Positions 22,328-32,401 of a DNA stretch of 64,000 nt are shown piece by piece. Under the pieces are notes generated by a model. It had not been told where the DNA came from. It ran no database searches and saw nothing but the letters and a program-made list of their open reading frames with translations. The position numbers and the translations under genes are program-made. The stretch's first letter is position 1. Every line of letters begins with the position of its first letter. This DNA comes from Haematobia irritans (Eukaryota > Arthropoda > Insecta > Diptera > Muscidae): contig NC_134400.1 in NCBI RefSeq assembly GCF_050003625.1, forward strand, positions 225,224,085 to 225,288,084, in the 5' to 3' direction.

Positions 22328-22790
22328 CCACACAGGAAAAAAAGCCCGTTGTAAAACTGATGCTAAAATGAACTAATATTTATTGCAAAAATTTTATTTT
22401 GTTTTAGTTTATTTTTAAAATTTTGTAAGAAATTTTCGCCAGCCCAACGGTTTTTTCTTTATTCCAAATATATCTCAAAAACTTTATGAACTAAATGGCA
22501 GTAAAATTTCAATGACATACAAATTAATTCAATTCTAACTAAAACAATGAACTATATCGTGGTTAAGATGGGAATGATGTGGCGCCTAAGATTTTTTCTT
22601 TATTTTTAGTTCATTTTTGCCTTTCGAGAAAGATGCATTTCGTTAATGGTAGTTAAAAATCCAAAAAATATCGGAAGATTTTCGTTAATTTGGTTAATCT
22701 CAAAATTTGGAATACAATTTAGTGCAATTTTCGCACGAGATTGTTAATTTTTCCCATAATGTACTTTTCTTTTTTTCTGTTCATCATTAA
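22328..22790. repeat. CACTGAAAAA-type MITE, diverged
   Basis: Edges ACACAGGAAAAAAAGCCCG and TGTACTTTTCTTTTTTTCTG. Internal AAAATGAACTAATATTTATT, ATTTTTAGTTCATTTTTGCC and TTCGCACGAGATTGTTAATT blocks are shared with 51255-51590. Confidence 0.55.
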
Positions 22791-25700
22791 CATTTTAGGC
22801 TTTTCGAATGTGATCCTTGTTATAGTAATCCTATAATGTTGGACACCGGTGGTCTTATCTTTCAAAAGTGGTTCAGAAATGGAAATATTTCTTAAAATAC
22901 ACCTAGCCCCCTAGATAAGTAAATATATTTCGGTACAGTACATACCTTACGCTAATAGTCCAATCCAAATATAACGAAAAAAATATTAACTACAATCTAT
23001 TAAGTTGAACGCTAATTACGTTTCAGCTTATACGAAAGCTACAACATTTGAACATATTTTGGTAACGATGACTTCATGTATTCCCTGGGTGGTGGTGAAC
23101 AAGTGATTAGTATTGAAACTAGAAGAGCCAATAACTAAGGGAAAGAAATTTTGAAACAAAACAAACACCCAAAACCAAGCGAACCTCTCACAATTGCCTC
23201 ACATTATCGCACTAAAGGAGAAATATTTGAACGTGGAGTCATTTTGGTTAAGGCATGAGCTTTAATGCTCACTGAGTGAGTGAATGTGCTCAAGAATATT
23301 TGTTTATGTCGAGCCGAAGCTCGATTATTATGAAAGAAGGTGGGGGTGAATTATGAGGCCTTCCAGTATCAGCTGGTTTAGGAGACGGCTATTTTGAAAT
23401 GGATACGCACAACTCTTGTATGAGTGAATTGTAGCTTCTCTGTTGTTGTGGCTGCCTGTCATATTTTTTTCAAATAAATTTACAGATTCTAGTCAAAGCA
23501 TTGTTTTACGAGTTTTATCAAAACAACATTAAGTTACTCCTCAGCCCTTTTTGCCAACCGAAGCACGATGCGAAAGAAACAGACGCCAGAAATTAGGGCG
23601 CCATAAATTTGTGAATATCTTGAGTATTGCAAAAAATCATTGAGTTTGTGCTTTACATGTTGACTGGCTGTAACACACAGAGAGAAAGAGAGCGGGAGAT
23701 AGATGACGGAACTATAGGACACACAATTGCACATATATTTTTGTTGTTTAATGACTAACATTGTTTTAATCTCTGTGCTAAGTAATCTCTTCCCGCTCTG
23801 TAAATTTTGGCGATGAGCTCATTTGAGTTGACGGTAGAAATAGTGCTTGCCTTCTGCCATTTCACACCCTTTTCTGCTTGGAACTTTTTCGAATTCTCTC
23901 AAAATTTTTTGTATTAAGTTTTCATGTAAATTAGTGATGGTATGGGATTAATGGTTGATGGTTTGTACTTTGTAGCAGACGTCATCTAGTTAAACATGGT
24001 CTCATGTTGAATGATTTATTAGTTCTGCCATCATCGTGACCATACAAAGCTTCTCACATGCGTAGTTAAGTATCCATTACTGTGGTTGCTTTGTCTTTCG
24101 ACCGTTTGAAAAATTTGGCTGAGTTGTTATTTGACCATGAAAACAAAATCATCTTAGGTGCTGGTTAGTGGGCTACGTTAATGTATGATTGATTGCATGG
24201 GTTTATTTCAACACCTGCAATCCTACATATGTTACAGGCCTATTATGTTAGACGTTTATGTAACTTGCTCAAGACTGCATTTGCCAAATGTGTTTGACCA
24301 ATATTCGCCAAAAATTGGCTTCTGAAATCGTCAAATGCTATTTAGATTTTTGCAATTTTTTAAGTGTAGAGACAACATTGTTTTCTCCTTATAGAAAGCA
24401 TTTTATTTATTTATTTATTTTAGTAATACTAAAGCTGATAGATAGATTTTTTCTGGTATAGATTTCATTTGATAGAGCTACTTTGGTCGTCAATAGTTGG
24501 CAACACTACTGTACTGTTTTCTTGATTTTAGTGAAATCAAGGATATGTAGTCAAAGTAAATCTTCGCCTATTTGTTTGAAGTTTTTCGATCTTTAATTCC
24601 CAGATTAAAAACATGAGTCAATTGAAGATTATCTCTCTTAAAACAATAATGTGTTTCTTTATATTTATTAAGACGTTACTTGTAATATAATCGGCTTTAA
24701 GGCGAGCATCCCAAATTATAGCGAAATGATTCTTTAAAATGTTTTTTCTGCTAATTAAAATATTTTTCTTTCCAAGAAATTTGTCCTTTATATCACATAG
24801 ATTTTCCACGTTCATAATAAAATTATTCTTAAAAATTGTTGTAAAATTGTGCACAGTTGCTGATTAATCTAATACCAAATGTTCCGGTTCATTTCTATCA
24901 TTAGCATTTAAGTACATGACTTGCTGAAGGAGCTTTTCGAATGTGTGTGCGTTTTATATTCAATTATCAGGCATTTCCCCAAAGCCTTTTCCGTCTATTT
25001 GATCCGAAATGTGTTTAGCTATAAATAGCAGCCTAATTCACTGACACCATCACCATAAAACACGCAACTATGACACGCATTTAGGCTTATGAACTTTATT
25101 AAAGGTGTTTTGTTGTGGATAAAAATTCTAACTATTCGACAAAAAATGCAATAAAATTGTAATAAAGTGTGAATCACAATGACCACTAATGGCATGTGTT
25201 TGCATTTTGGAGACTTCGATGTATTTGGTAAACAAAAGTCGTGTAGGGTGACCAAAGAATAAATCCAACTTATTTTTGAAGCCGGCGGATTGACTCCTAG
25301 GGTTATGGTTATGGTTATATTTTAAATAATGTAAATAACATAGGGTAGGGTTATATCTTATGACGTTTTCTTTTCTTGTAAAAAGAAATTTTGATAAACT
25401 ATTCATTGAAGACGTTTCGTCCTAAGAGTTAAGTTATTCGACTTTCAAATAGGTATGTTTTTATGATAGAAATTTTGTTGTACTAAGGTCAACTTAGGTG
25501 TAATAATTCTGAATATTCCACAAAACTGAAGAAGTCTTTAAATTTGTTGACTTTTTGTATCATGACAACAAAGCTAAAAAGCGTTCAAAAAAAGTAAACG
25601 TTTTTCAAATCCTTATTTTAAGGGCTCGTTGCACGTAAAAAACGGCGTAGTTTATACTTGAAGGTGAGATTTTGCGGTTAACATGTGTATGAAAGACTGG

Positions 25701-25820
25701 AAAACGTAACTTTAAAAGCGAATTGCGTCTTAACATAAATGTATCATTAGTGTAATTCCTTGCTTCTTTGGGTCGGAATCAATACCAAAATGATTTAATT
25801 AAGGACATAATCTTTGGAAC
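22791..25820. other. 3-kb stretch without recognised genes or repeats
   Basis: Less AT-rich than its surroundings around 23000-24300, with no repeat shared elsewhere in the window apart from a (TTTA)n tract at 24402-24420. No open frame with protein-family resemblance. It could hold regulatory DNA or non-coding exons; nothing decides. Confidence 0.4.
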
Positions 25821-25828
25821 TGTGTAAG

Positions 25829-26408
25829 TAGTCTTGGGCAAAATCGTTCACCATAGTGATTCGGACTCGTCGTTCCTTTTGTACAAAGGAACTAGTTCCT
25901 TCAAATCGTTCCTTTTCGTTCCATCTTTTTATATTTGTCATCGCTGTCATCTACCAAAGGCAGAGATGACATTGTTTACTTTGTGCAACGAAGTTCGTGG
26001 TCAAATGAAAGATACAAAAAATATTAAAAATTGAGTAAAATTAAATATATAAATATAGGAAGAAAAAATAATGAATGGAAAATTTAAAGAAGTAACTAAA
26101 GTCATTGCAAGAAATTAAGATTTTTTGTGTATTTTGAAGAGCCTGAAATGGAATTAATGATTCTATTGAATAGCGGCATACCAATCAATGATTTAATATA
26201 CATACGCGCTAAAATGAATAAATTGTCATATAGTTCAAACAAAAGTCAAAAAATCAAATTGCGATCCGCGGAACTATGGAGCGTAAGTTGAACATAAAAC
26301 TAAATTACAAAAGGAACGATGAGGACGAAAGAGATGGAACTAGTGACAATCGTTCCTTTTAGTGAACCGTTCATTGGAACTAGTTCATTCCGGAACGACA
26401 CAAGACTA
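25829..26408. mobile_element. hAT-type MITE with 8-bp target duplication
   Basis: 580 bp starting TAGTCTTGGGCAAAATCGTT and ending with the inverse of TAGTCTTGTGTCGTTCCGGA. It is flanked by identical 8-mers TGTGTAAG (25821-25828, 26409-26416). Subterminal regions carry repeated GGAACTAGTTCC palindromes and AACGATT/CGTTCCTTTT motifs on both sides. The 8-bp duplication and TAGTNTTG-like ends fit the hAT superfamily. Non-coding. Confidence 0.82.
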
Positions 26409-26415
26409 TGTGTAA

Positions 26416-26492
26416 GGTGGTACCACAATGGATTGAATAGTCTAGGTGAGCCTAAAATAGTGCGTTGCCACTAAACCTCATCTAACCAACCT
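26416..26492 (+). repeat. SINE 3' end fragment
   Basis: GTGGTACCACAATGGATTGA, AATAGTCTAGGTGAGCC and CTAAACCTCATCTAACC match the SINE tail (62500-62576) and abut the hAT-type MITE. Confidence 0.65.
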
Positions 26493-27669
26493 TCAATTCA
26501 AACCTCGTCCGTAGTATCGCCAGCTTGAAGTTTTCCTCGAATCACAATAGCAGTTTATTGTGTATAACTTGTACAAAAGAACAAAGAACATTAAAACTTT
26601 AAATAACTAGTATTATGTAATAAAAAGTATTATAATACCATGTGCCAAGGTATTCGATCTTTCGATGGTACCTTAGAATAAGTTAAAATTTGATTTTTAT
26701 TTTAATATCAAGTACTTTGGAAATAAGAATGTTGTTTTTGTCGGTGCAATCGTGGCCCTAAACAATATTTTCCCACTCTAACATACCGAATGTATACATC
26801 ATGGGCTTTGCGTGAGGTGCCATCATTTTTCTTTTCTTCTGACTGAGTGGACATTAATTAGACAGGTGGTGGGGTTTCTTGGACAAATCTCAGACTTTAG
26901 TGTTGCCCTTTCCTGTCCTCTAATAAAGATGTCAATTGAATTTAGGGCTACACATATTTCTGTACCACAAAAATCCATTAGAGAAATAACAAAATGTGCA
27001 AAAGCTAAGAAGGCAGTCGTTCTTCTATTGTAGAGTCCAGACATTCATTGGCGTGGTGTGCAGGTTACCTGGTACGTATGTAGCCCACATTCTCTTACCA
27101 TTTGCATTGCAAATCGATGATAAGAGGAAAACGTAGTTATGGGAGCCTATTTTTGATTTTATCAAATGCTTTAATGTTTATTACAACACCCTTCTTTGGG
27201 AAGTATGTCGACAATAATAGAGTAGAATAATGGAAATCCCTTCCAAAAGGATGCAACAGCTACAGCAACACCATAATAAACAAATGAAGCAGTTCATGCA
27301 TTGTGGTGGACGAACAGCTTGCAAACTCCGGGATTATTTGGTGTGCCTTTGGAGAAGTATTTGCTCCTAGTTCAATTTATTATAGAACATGACTTGCATT
27401 GAAAGATAACAAGAAACAACTGCATCTAAAGTGCATATGAGCAGTTGATTCCAGATGAGGTTGTGTCTTTAGAATTAAAGCTATATTAAACATTTTGTCT
27501 GTCCATACATAGCATAAGAAAAACTGAATGATTTGCAATGAAATCCCTAGCTTGGCAGACAAGGTACAAATACGAATAGTTGGACAATCAATAACAACTG
27601 AACTGAAAAAAAACGATAAAGGTAACAAGATCATAACGTCAAGGCAAATTGGATCTGCCAGTAACAGTG
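26493..27669. other. No gene recognised
   Basis: No protein-family resemblance in any frame. Slightly higher GC near 26800-27060, where frames on both strands happen to be open, but neither looks like a known protein. Confidence 0.4.
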
Positions 27670-27689
27670 ATATTTGCGGCGTTAGTTAT

Positions 27690-27795
27690 ACATCCAAAGA
27701 AATTTTATTGGTAGACACAAAATCTGCTAAAACAGCAAAAAAAAGTCTGTTGGAAAAGCAACCAGTCACATGTTTTTTTTTGTGCGTGTAGCCAA
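27690..27795. repeat. GCTGTTTTAGCAAAC-motif short repeat
   Basis: CATCCAAAGAAATTTTATTG, AAATCTGCTAAAACAGCAAA and AAGTCTGTTGGAAAAGC, closely matching the start of the 6560 copy. Confidence 0.55.
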
Positions 27796-27929
27796 TGGAA
27801 AAAATCCTCTGGTATAAGGACATTAACTTAAAATATTAAAAAATTGAAATTAAAATAGTAACAATCAATATCAATGTAGAAAATTTATCAAAAAATATAC
27901 ATAACACAATTTATATTAATTAATCAAAG

Positions 27930-28200
27930 AAATGTGATTTTGCAGTTTAATTTTAAATTGACTGCTTGGAGAAAGTTTCCTTTACTCTGATAATTTTTGC
28001 GTACTTTAGTTAAATGAACTAAAAATATGAAACAATTATACACAAATGAAGCATAGAGATTTACTAAATTCGTACTTCTCACAAAATAGTTCATTATTTC
28101 TTTAAATTTGTAAGTTATACTATAAATGCGCCCATCTAGAACTTCGTGTGTCACTAAAGACATTCTTCCAATTTTTAAGTCCAATTTTTTCCTTCACTTT
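27930..28200. repeat. CACTGAAAAA-type MITE fragment, inverse of the nested one at 9.5 kb
   Basis: TTAGTTAAATGAACTAAAAATATGAA, GAGATTTACTAAATTCGTA and CAAAATAGTTCATTATTTCT are the inverse of blocks at 9480-9610. Together these regions support a shared family interior. Confidence 0.55.
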
Positions 28201-28207
28201 CGTTCTT

Positions 28208-28385
28208 ATACACCTTCAAAAAAATCGCTTCTCTAACACATGTTCCAAACATATTTTGCAGGAAGCACATATATTATTGGATACTGCCGAAATATTAATA
28301 TGTTTGTTTTATGTGAACATATTATATGTTTGGAAGCATTTTGAGCCCAAAAATATTATATGCTTGGAAGAATTTTCCCCAAAGA
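28208..28385. repeat. ACATATTATATGTTTGG-motif repeat
   Basis: Repeated, partly palindromic motifs (TTCCAAACATATTTTGC, TGAACATATTATATGTTTGG, AAATATTATATGCTTGG). The same motif set occurs at 61205-61450. Non-coding; probable MITE. Confidence 0.5.
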
Positions 28386-28389
28386 AGAT

Positions 28390-28770
28390 TGTGCTCATTC
28401 CCTCGCATAATTTCACTTCCACGAACTTTTTTAGTTCTTTGGAACTTTTTTGTTTTTAATACAAATAATGTTGAAGAAATTATTAAATTTTATATTTTTT
28501 TTAAATTTTACCTTTCGCCTGGACGGAGAATCGAACCGAGGACCATACAGTTTGTAAGCCAACACACTATCCACTGGGCTACTTATCTGTTATAGTCACC
28601 AGTAGATAATTATCGTTACAAGTTACATTTATATAGCATAGTTTGCAGCGCCTACGAGCCTATGCAAACATAACATTATTTAACAGAAACATACATTTGT
28701 TTGCCACGTGGAGCAGTGGTTAGCATGTCTGCCTTGCATGCACGACGTTTTCACAATGGTTTATACTTTT
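28390..28770. repeat. Composite retroposon with two opposed tRNA-like modules, copy 1
   Basis: A minus-strand module (28516-28592; GTAGCCCAGTGGATAGTGTG as A-box region, CGGTTCGATTCTCC as B box) and a plus-strand module (28703-28745; GGAGCAGTGGTTAGCATGTC) are separated by about 110 bp (CATAGTTTGCAGCGCCTACG). The same arrangement is found at 49145-49523. The plus module of this copy loses its B box where CACAATGG follows. Confidence 0.7.
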
Positions 28771-28789
28771 CCGGCGGCAAAGAGTCACT

Positions 28790-29095
28790 GTAAAACACGA
28801 TCTTTTCTTTTTTTGAAAATTCGCCTTATTTTCATCGATATATTTTGAACCACTTAACTTATCACAGATCTAATTATACAAATTTGTTCGTCATCTCAAT
28901 ACCTTGCATTCAAGTACCAACAACGATATAATTTCTAGTTCGAGATATGATTTGTTTAGTGAAAAAAGGCCGAAAAACTAAAAATAACGGGATATCTCAA
29001 AAACTGTTCCATAAAAAAATTGTAACCTTCATTTTCAAAATACACCTCTCATCGAATGTACATTTTCAGTGTAAACTAGTGTCATTGGAACGAAT
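28790..29095 (-). repeat. Arm of the 62.7-63.5 kb fold-back family
   Basis: ATATTTTGAACCACTTAACT, TTATCACAGATC, GGGATATCTCAAAAACTGTT and TTTTCAGTGTAAACTAGTGT recur in the same order at 63270-63510. Only one arm is present here. Confidence 0.6.
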
Positions 29096-30339
29096 GATTT
29101 TTAGCTGAAGTTCACCTATTCTTGAATGTCCATTGGTATATTGGGAGGGAGAAGCATATTTCATAAAAATTATAAATACTCCATTTTCCTCTCATTTCAC
29201 CACTGTATGTTTTTGCGAACGAATAATTAAACCGAAACATCACAAAAATCTCGCAAGCCACTGCCATTGTCAGCACCGAAATCAGCCAGAAATATTTGAC
29301 ATTGTATCAACTGCATCAGGAATTCGCATGATCCCTGCGTTTGTTATGCTCTTTACATGGAATAGTCGAAAGGAATGTTAACAAGTCCAAGCTTTAAACA
29401 GAAAATTATTTTAGCAAACCAAAAAACGAACCTGGAAACTTTGCTACCATCCGCAACCAACCAGCCTATGTCTAAGAATCCTATCTTTGTCAGAACACAA
29501 AGTACTTGAGATGTACATTTCAATATTTGGAAAATATAACGTTTTCTCCTCCTCCTCCTCCTCCTCCTCCTCCTCCTCCTCCTCCTATGTTGTTCCACCA
29601 AACAATCAACAAAAAAAGTGATCTTAATTTTTCAAGTGAGATACTTTTCTAGGCGTACTTTTGCGGGTGGGGCCGTTGTAGCCAATGTTGCTACATCAAA
29701 CTAGCAGATTCAAAACATGAATCGCTAGCAATGTCGGTGTCAAGTCCTATTTACGGTAAATTCATTGCTTTCGAGTTGTTGTTGTGACTGTTGAGTCGAG
29801 TTATTTACTTGGACTGTGGCACACTATTGACTGGCGCGAATGGTGGTGGTGTTGAAGTGCATTGAGCGTACTACCGAAGCGCAAAGAAGTGACAATTTAG
29901 CCAACAAAATGCTTGCAAATTGTTCCTGACATCCATGACAACAACAATGCTCCATGGCACGAAGGTATTAAGATACATTCATTTGTCTCCTTCTCTGTCT
30001 GTCCGATTATTCGTATTGGTGTAGCCTAGTCCTTGGCCTTCACTTACCTTGAATTGTCTTGTCATGTTACTCACTTAAGGTTCATGTACTCCACGATGCC
30101 AAGCTATCGCTACTCATTGCTCGTATTCGTAATCGATGGTACTACGCCAACGACATTTTTTACATTCGTTGGACCACCTTTTGATGCGGCCCCAATTGAA
30201 ATTGAACTTAAGAATTGGATGTTTAACCGTTACATACATATCTTCAGTGTTTCATGATTAAGGGAATTTCATGTTCAAGTTCACCCGTAGAAAAAGAACA
30301 GTTGAAAATATGTCGGTATTCTTATATTTAGTACTGCAC
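29096..30339. other. No gene; one trinucleotide microsatellite
   Basis: (CTC)n of 41 bp at 29546-29586 (GAG on the minus strand, hence an Arg-rich chance frame). The remainder has near-balanced composition from 29640 to 30260 but no frame that resembles a known protein. Confidence 0.5.
29546..29586 (+). repeat. (CTC)n microsatellite
   Basis: An uninterrupted run of about 13.7 trinucleotide units. Perfect runs of this length are usually length-variable in populations. Confidence 0.95.
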
Positions 30340-30545
30340 AGCAAAAAGGAAATCTGTCTATGGGGATAATGAACCACCACTTAAAATAAGCAACATTTAC
30401 TGAAATGTTTGGAATTTTAACAACAAATTATGAAATTCTTTCTATTTGTAAAGCAAAAATTAACTAAATGAACTTTGAATTTCAGAACAAAACAAAGCCA
30501 TATTCAGGAGTTTCAAAATTATAAATTTAATTTCATGAAAAAATA

Positions 30546-31395
30546 TATATATACGGCCGTAAGTTCGGCCAAGCCGAAGCTTATGTACCCTCCACCATGG
30601 ATTGCGTAGAAACTTCTACTGAAAACTGTCATCCACAATCGAATTACTTGGGTTGCGGTAACACTTGCCGATGACAAGGTTTCTTAAAACTTCCTAACAC
30701 CGTAATATATACCACATAGCCCATACGTGGTATATATTAAACTAAAAAAGGCCGATTAAATACGTATATAATTAAGTTTAAAGTTTCTATAGAAATAAAA
30801 TTTTGACATTTTCTATAGAAGTAAAATTTGGAAAAAAATTTCTATAGAAATAAAATTTTGACAAAATTTTCTATAGAAATAAAATTTTGACAAAATTTTC
30901 TATAGAAAAAAAATTTTGACAAAATTTTCTATAGAAATAAAATTTTGACTAATTTTTCTATAGAAATAACATTTTGACAATGTTTTCTATAAAAATAAAA
31001 TTTTGGTAGATTATTTTTGGCTCGAGTGGCAACCATGATTATCAACCGATATGGACCAATTTTTGTGTGATTGGGGATTGGCTATATATAACAATGGACC
31101 GATATGGACCAATTATGGCATGGTTATAAGCGGCCTTATACTAACACCACTTTGCAAATTTCAACCGGATCGGATGAATTTTGCTCCTCCAAGAGGCTCC
31201 GGAGATCAAATCTGGGGATCGATTTATATGGGGGCTATATATAATTATGGACCGATATGGACCAATTCTTGCGTGTTTGTTAGATACCACATTCTAACAC
31301 CGTGTTCCAAATTTCAACCGGATCGTATGAATTTAACTCCTCCAAGAGGCTCCGGAGGACAAATCTGGGGATCGATTTATATGGGGGCTATATAT
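30546..31395 (-). repeat. Dispersed tandem-unit element, copy 3 (left part)
   Basis: Inverse orientation: ATACGGCCGTAAGTTCGGCC first, then the tail blocks, the 29-bp minisatellite (30785-31005), and two 150-bp units with GGATCGGATGAATTTTGCTC and GGGGATCGATTTATATGGGG. The gypsy element interrupts it at CTATATAT; it resumes at 38016 and ends near 38180 (CCCCCATCCTATGGTGGA). Confidence 0.75.
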
Positions 31396-31575
31396 TGTTA
31401 CGAATTTGATAATTATAGATATAAGTTTATTTAAATTAGTTTCCGTTAATTTAAAATTTAAAATTGTAACGATAAAATTTCGCTATCACTTGTTGGAATC
31501 ATCTATTCATTTTCTAGTATTTTCCTGAATTTCTTTTATGTTCTTTTGTTTGCTTACCGAAATGTTAGTTCTTAC

Positions 31576-31931
31576 CAAAAACAATAAACTTGAGGAAGAT
31601 AGGAAATTGGCTACTGAGGAGATCAAACCATTTACCGTGTTAGTTTCATACTCGAACCAAACGCGTATACGACAAGTATTGTCATAGCATTAAAATGCAA
31701 ATAAAAAGAAATTAAGTGCACGAAATAAATTTCCTTAAACGGGAAAATATAGTTTTTATGTTGTTGCCTAAAATTTAACATTATTTCATTAGGAAAATTT
31801 AGTTTTTCATTTAAAAAATAAAAACGAAAAACAAATAAAAAATTACGAACATGTATGGAACTAACATGGTAAATGCAACATTTGGTATGACGCAAGCCAA
31901 TTTCCTATCTTCCTCAAGTTTATTGTCTTTG
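31576..31931. mobile_element. 356-bp MITE inside the left LTR, 8-bp duplication
   Basis: Flanked by GTTCTTAC on both sides (31568-31575, 31932-31939); the right LTR has the empty site. Inverted ends of about 36 bp begin CAAAAACAATAAACTTGAGG on the left and CAAAGACAATAAACTTGAGG on the right. The match continues loosely inward (ACCATTTACC against GGTAAATG). An 8-bp duplication points to hAT, with P-like or Merlin-like as alternatives. No coding capacity. Confidence 0.92.
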
Positions 31932-32112
31932 GTTCTTACTCTCTCATAGAATAACAACCCCTTTGCTTTGTTATTTTGCTTTCTCATTTCATCTCATTGT
32001 CTATTGTCATTGTTGTTGTAGTAATGCGAGCATATATCTATGTGAGTGTGTATGTGTTTGGCAGCCACCAGACGAATTACTTAATGGTCGTAGATCCTTC
32101 TAGCATTGTCTA

Positions 32113-32160
32113 AGAATGTTCTGGCGTTGCCAGAATATTGTAGTGCTACCAGAATGTTCT
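32113..32160 (+). promoter_or_regulatory. Heat-shock-element-like palindromes in the LTR
   Basis: Two perfect AGAATGTTCT palindromes (32113-32122, 32151-32160) fit the nGAAnnTTCn heat-shock factor half-site pair. A further CCAGAATATTG lies between them. They sit about 20-65 bp upstream of the LTR TATA box and are present in the right LTR as well. Function is inferred from motif and position only; a full three-unit element is not present. Confidence 0.45.
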
Positions 32161-32178
32161 CGTATTGCCACACCGTCA

Positions 32179-32215
32179 TATATAAAAGCGCTCGCATGCT
32201 GCTAACGAGTCAGTC
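32179..32215 (+). promoter_or_regulatory. LTR core promoter (TATA plus Inr)
   Basis: TATATAAAAG at 32179-32188, with an arthropod initiator TCAGTC at 32210-32215 placing the start at A32212, 33 bases from the TATA T. This would define the U3/R boundary. The same pair occurs in the right LTR. Confidence 0.8.
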
Positions 32216-32364
32216 TTAATTAAAGCGTCAAACGAATAACTTCAGTGTGAACGAATTGTAAAGTGTGAAGTCATAGTAAATAAATTGTAGATTGTCGTTA
32301 TTTAAAAGAACTGTGTTTTAATTGTCGGGTAATTAAAAACGCCTAAATATAAAAACGTAACAAT

Positions 32365-32382
32365 TGGTGTCAGAAGTGGGAT
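32365..32382 (+). other. Primer-binding site (tRNA-Leu-like)
   Basis: TGGTGTCAGAAGTGGGAT begins two bases after the LTR. It is complementary to a CCA-ended leucine tRNA 3' end as I remember it (CCCACTTCTGACACCA). It primes minus-strand DNA synthesis. Confidence 0.8.
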
Positions 32383-32401
32383 AACGAAAAAAAAATCTAC
32401 A

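Larger units (their letters stand above)
31396..32362 (+). repeat. Left LTR (603 bp plus 364 bp of MITE and duplication)
   Basis: Same as the right LTR except for the insertion at 31576-31931. The length difference (967 versus 603) equals exactly 356 plus the 8-bp duplication, so there is no other net indel. It carries the promoter elements listed separately, and an AATAAA at 32279-32284 for 3' processing of the downstream copy. Confidence 0.95.

Noticed and set aside
26812..27044. Open frames on both strands
   Set aside because: Mutually antisense, short, and with no recognisable domain.
28516..28592. Genuine tRNA genes at the tRNA-like modules (also 49256, 49443 and 62226)
   Set aside because: A and B boxes are present but stems are not complementary, and the segments are embedded in repeated elements.
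29353..29601. Arg-rich open frame on the minus strand
   Set aside because: It is created by the (CTC)n microsatellite and has no other protein character.
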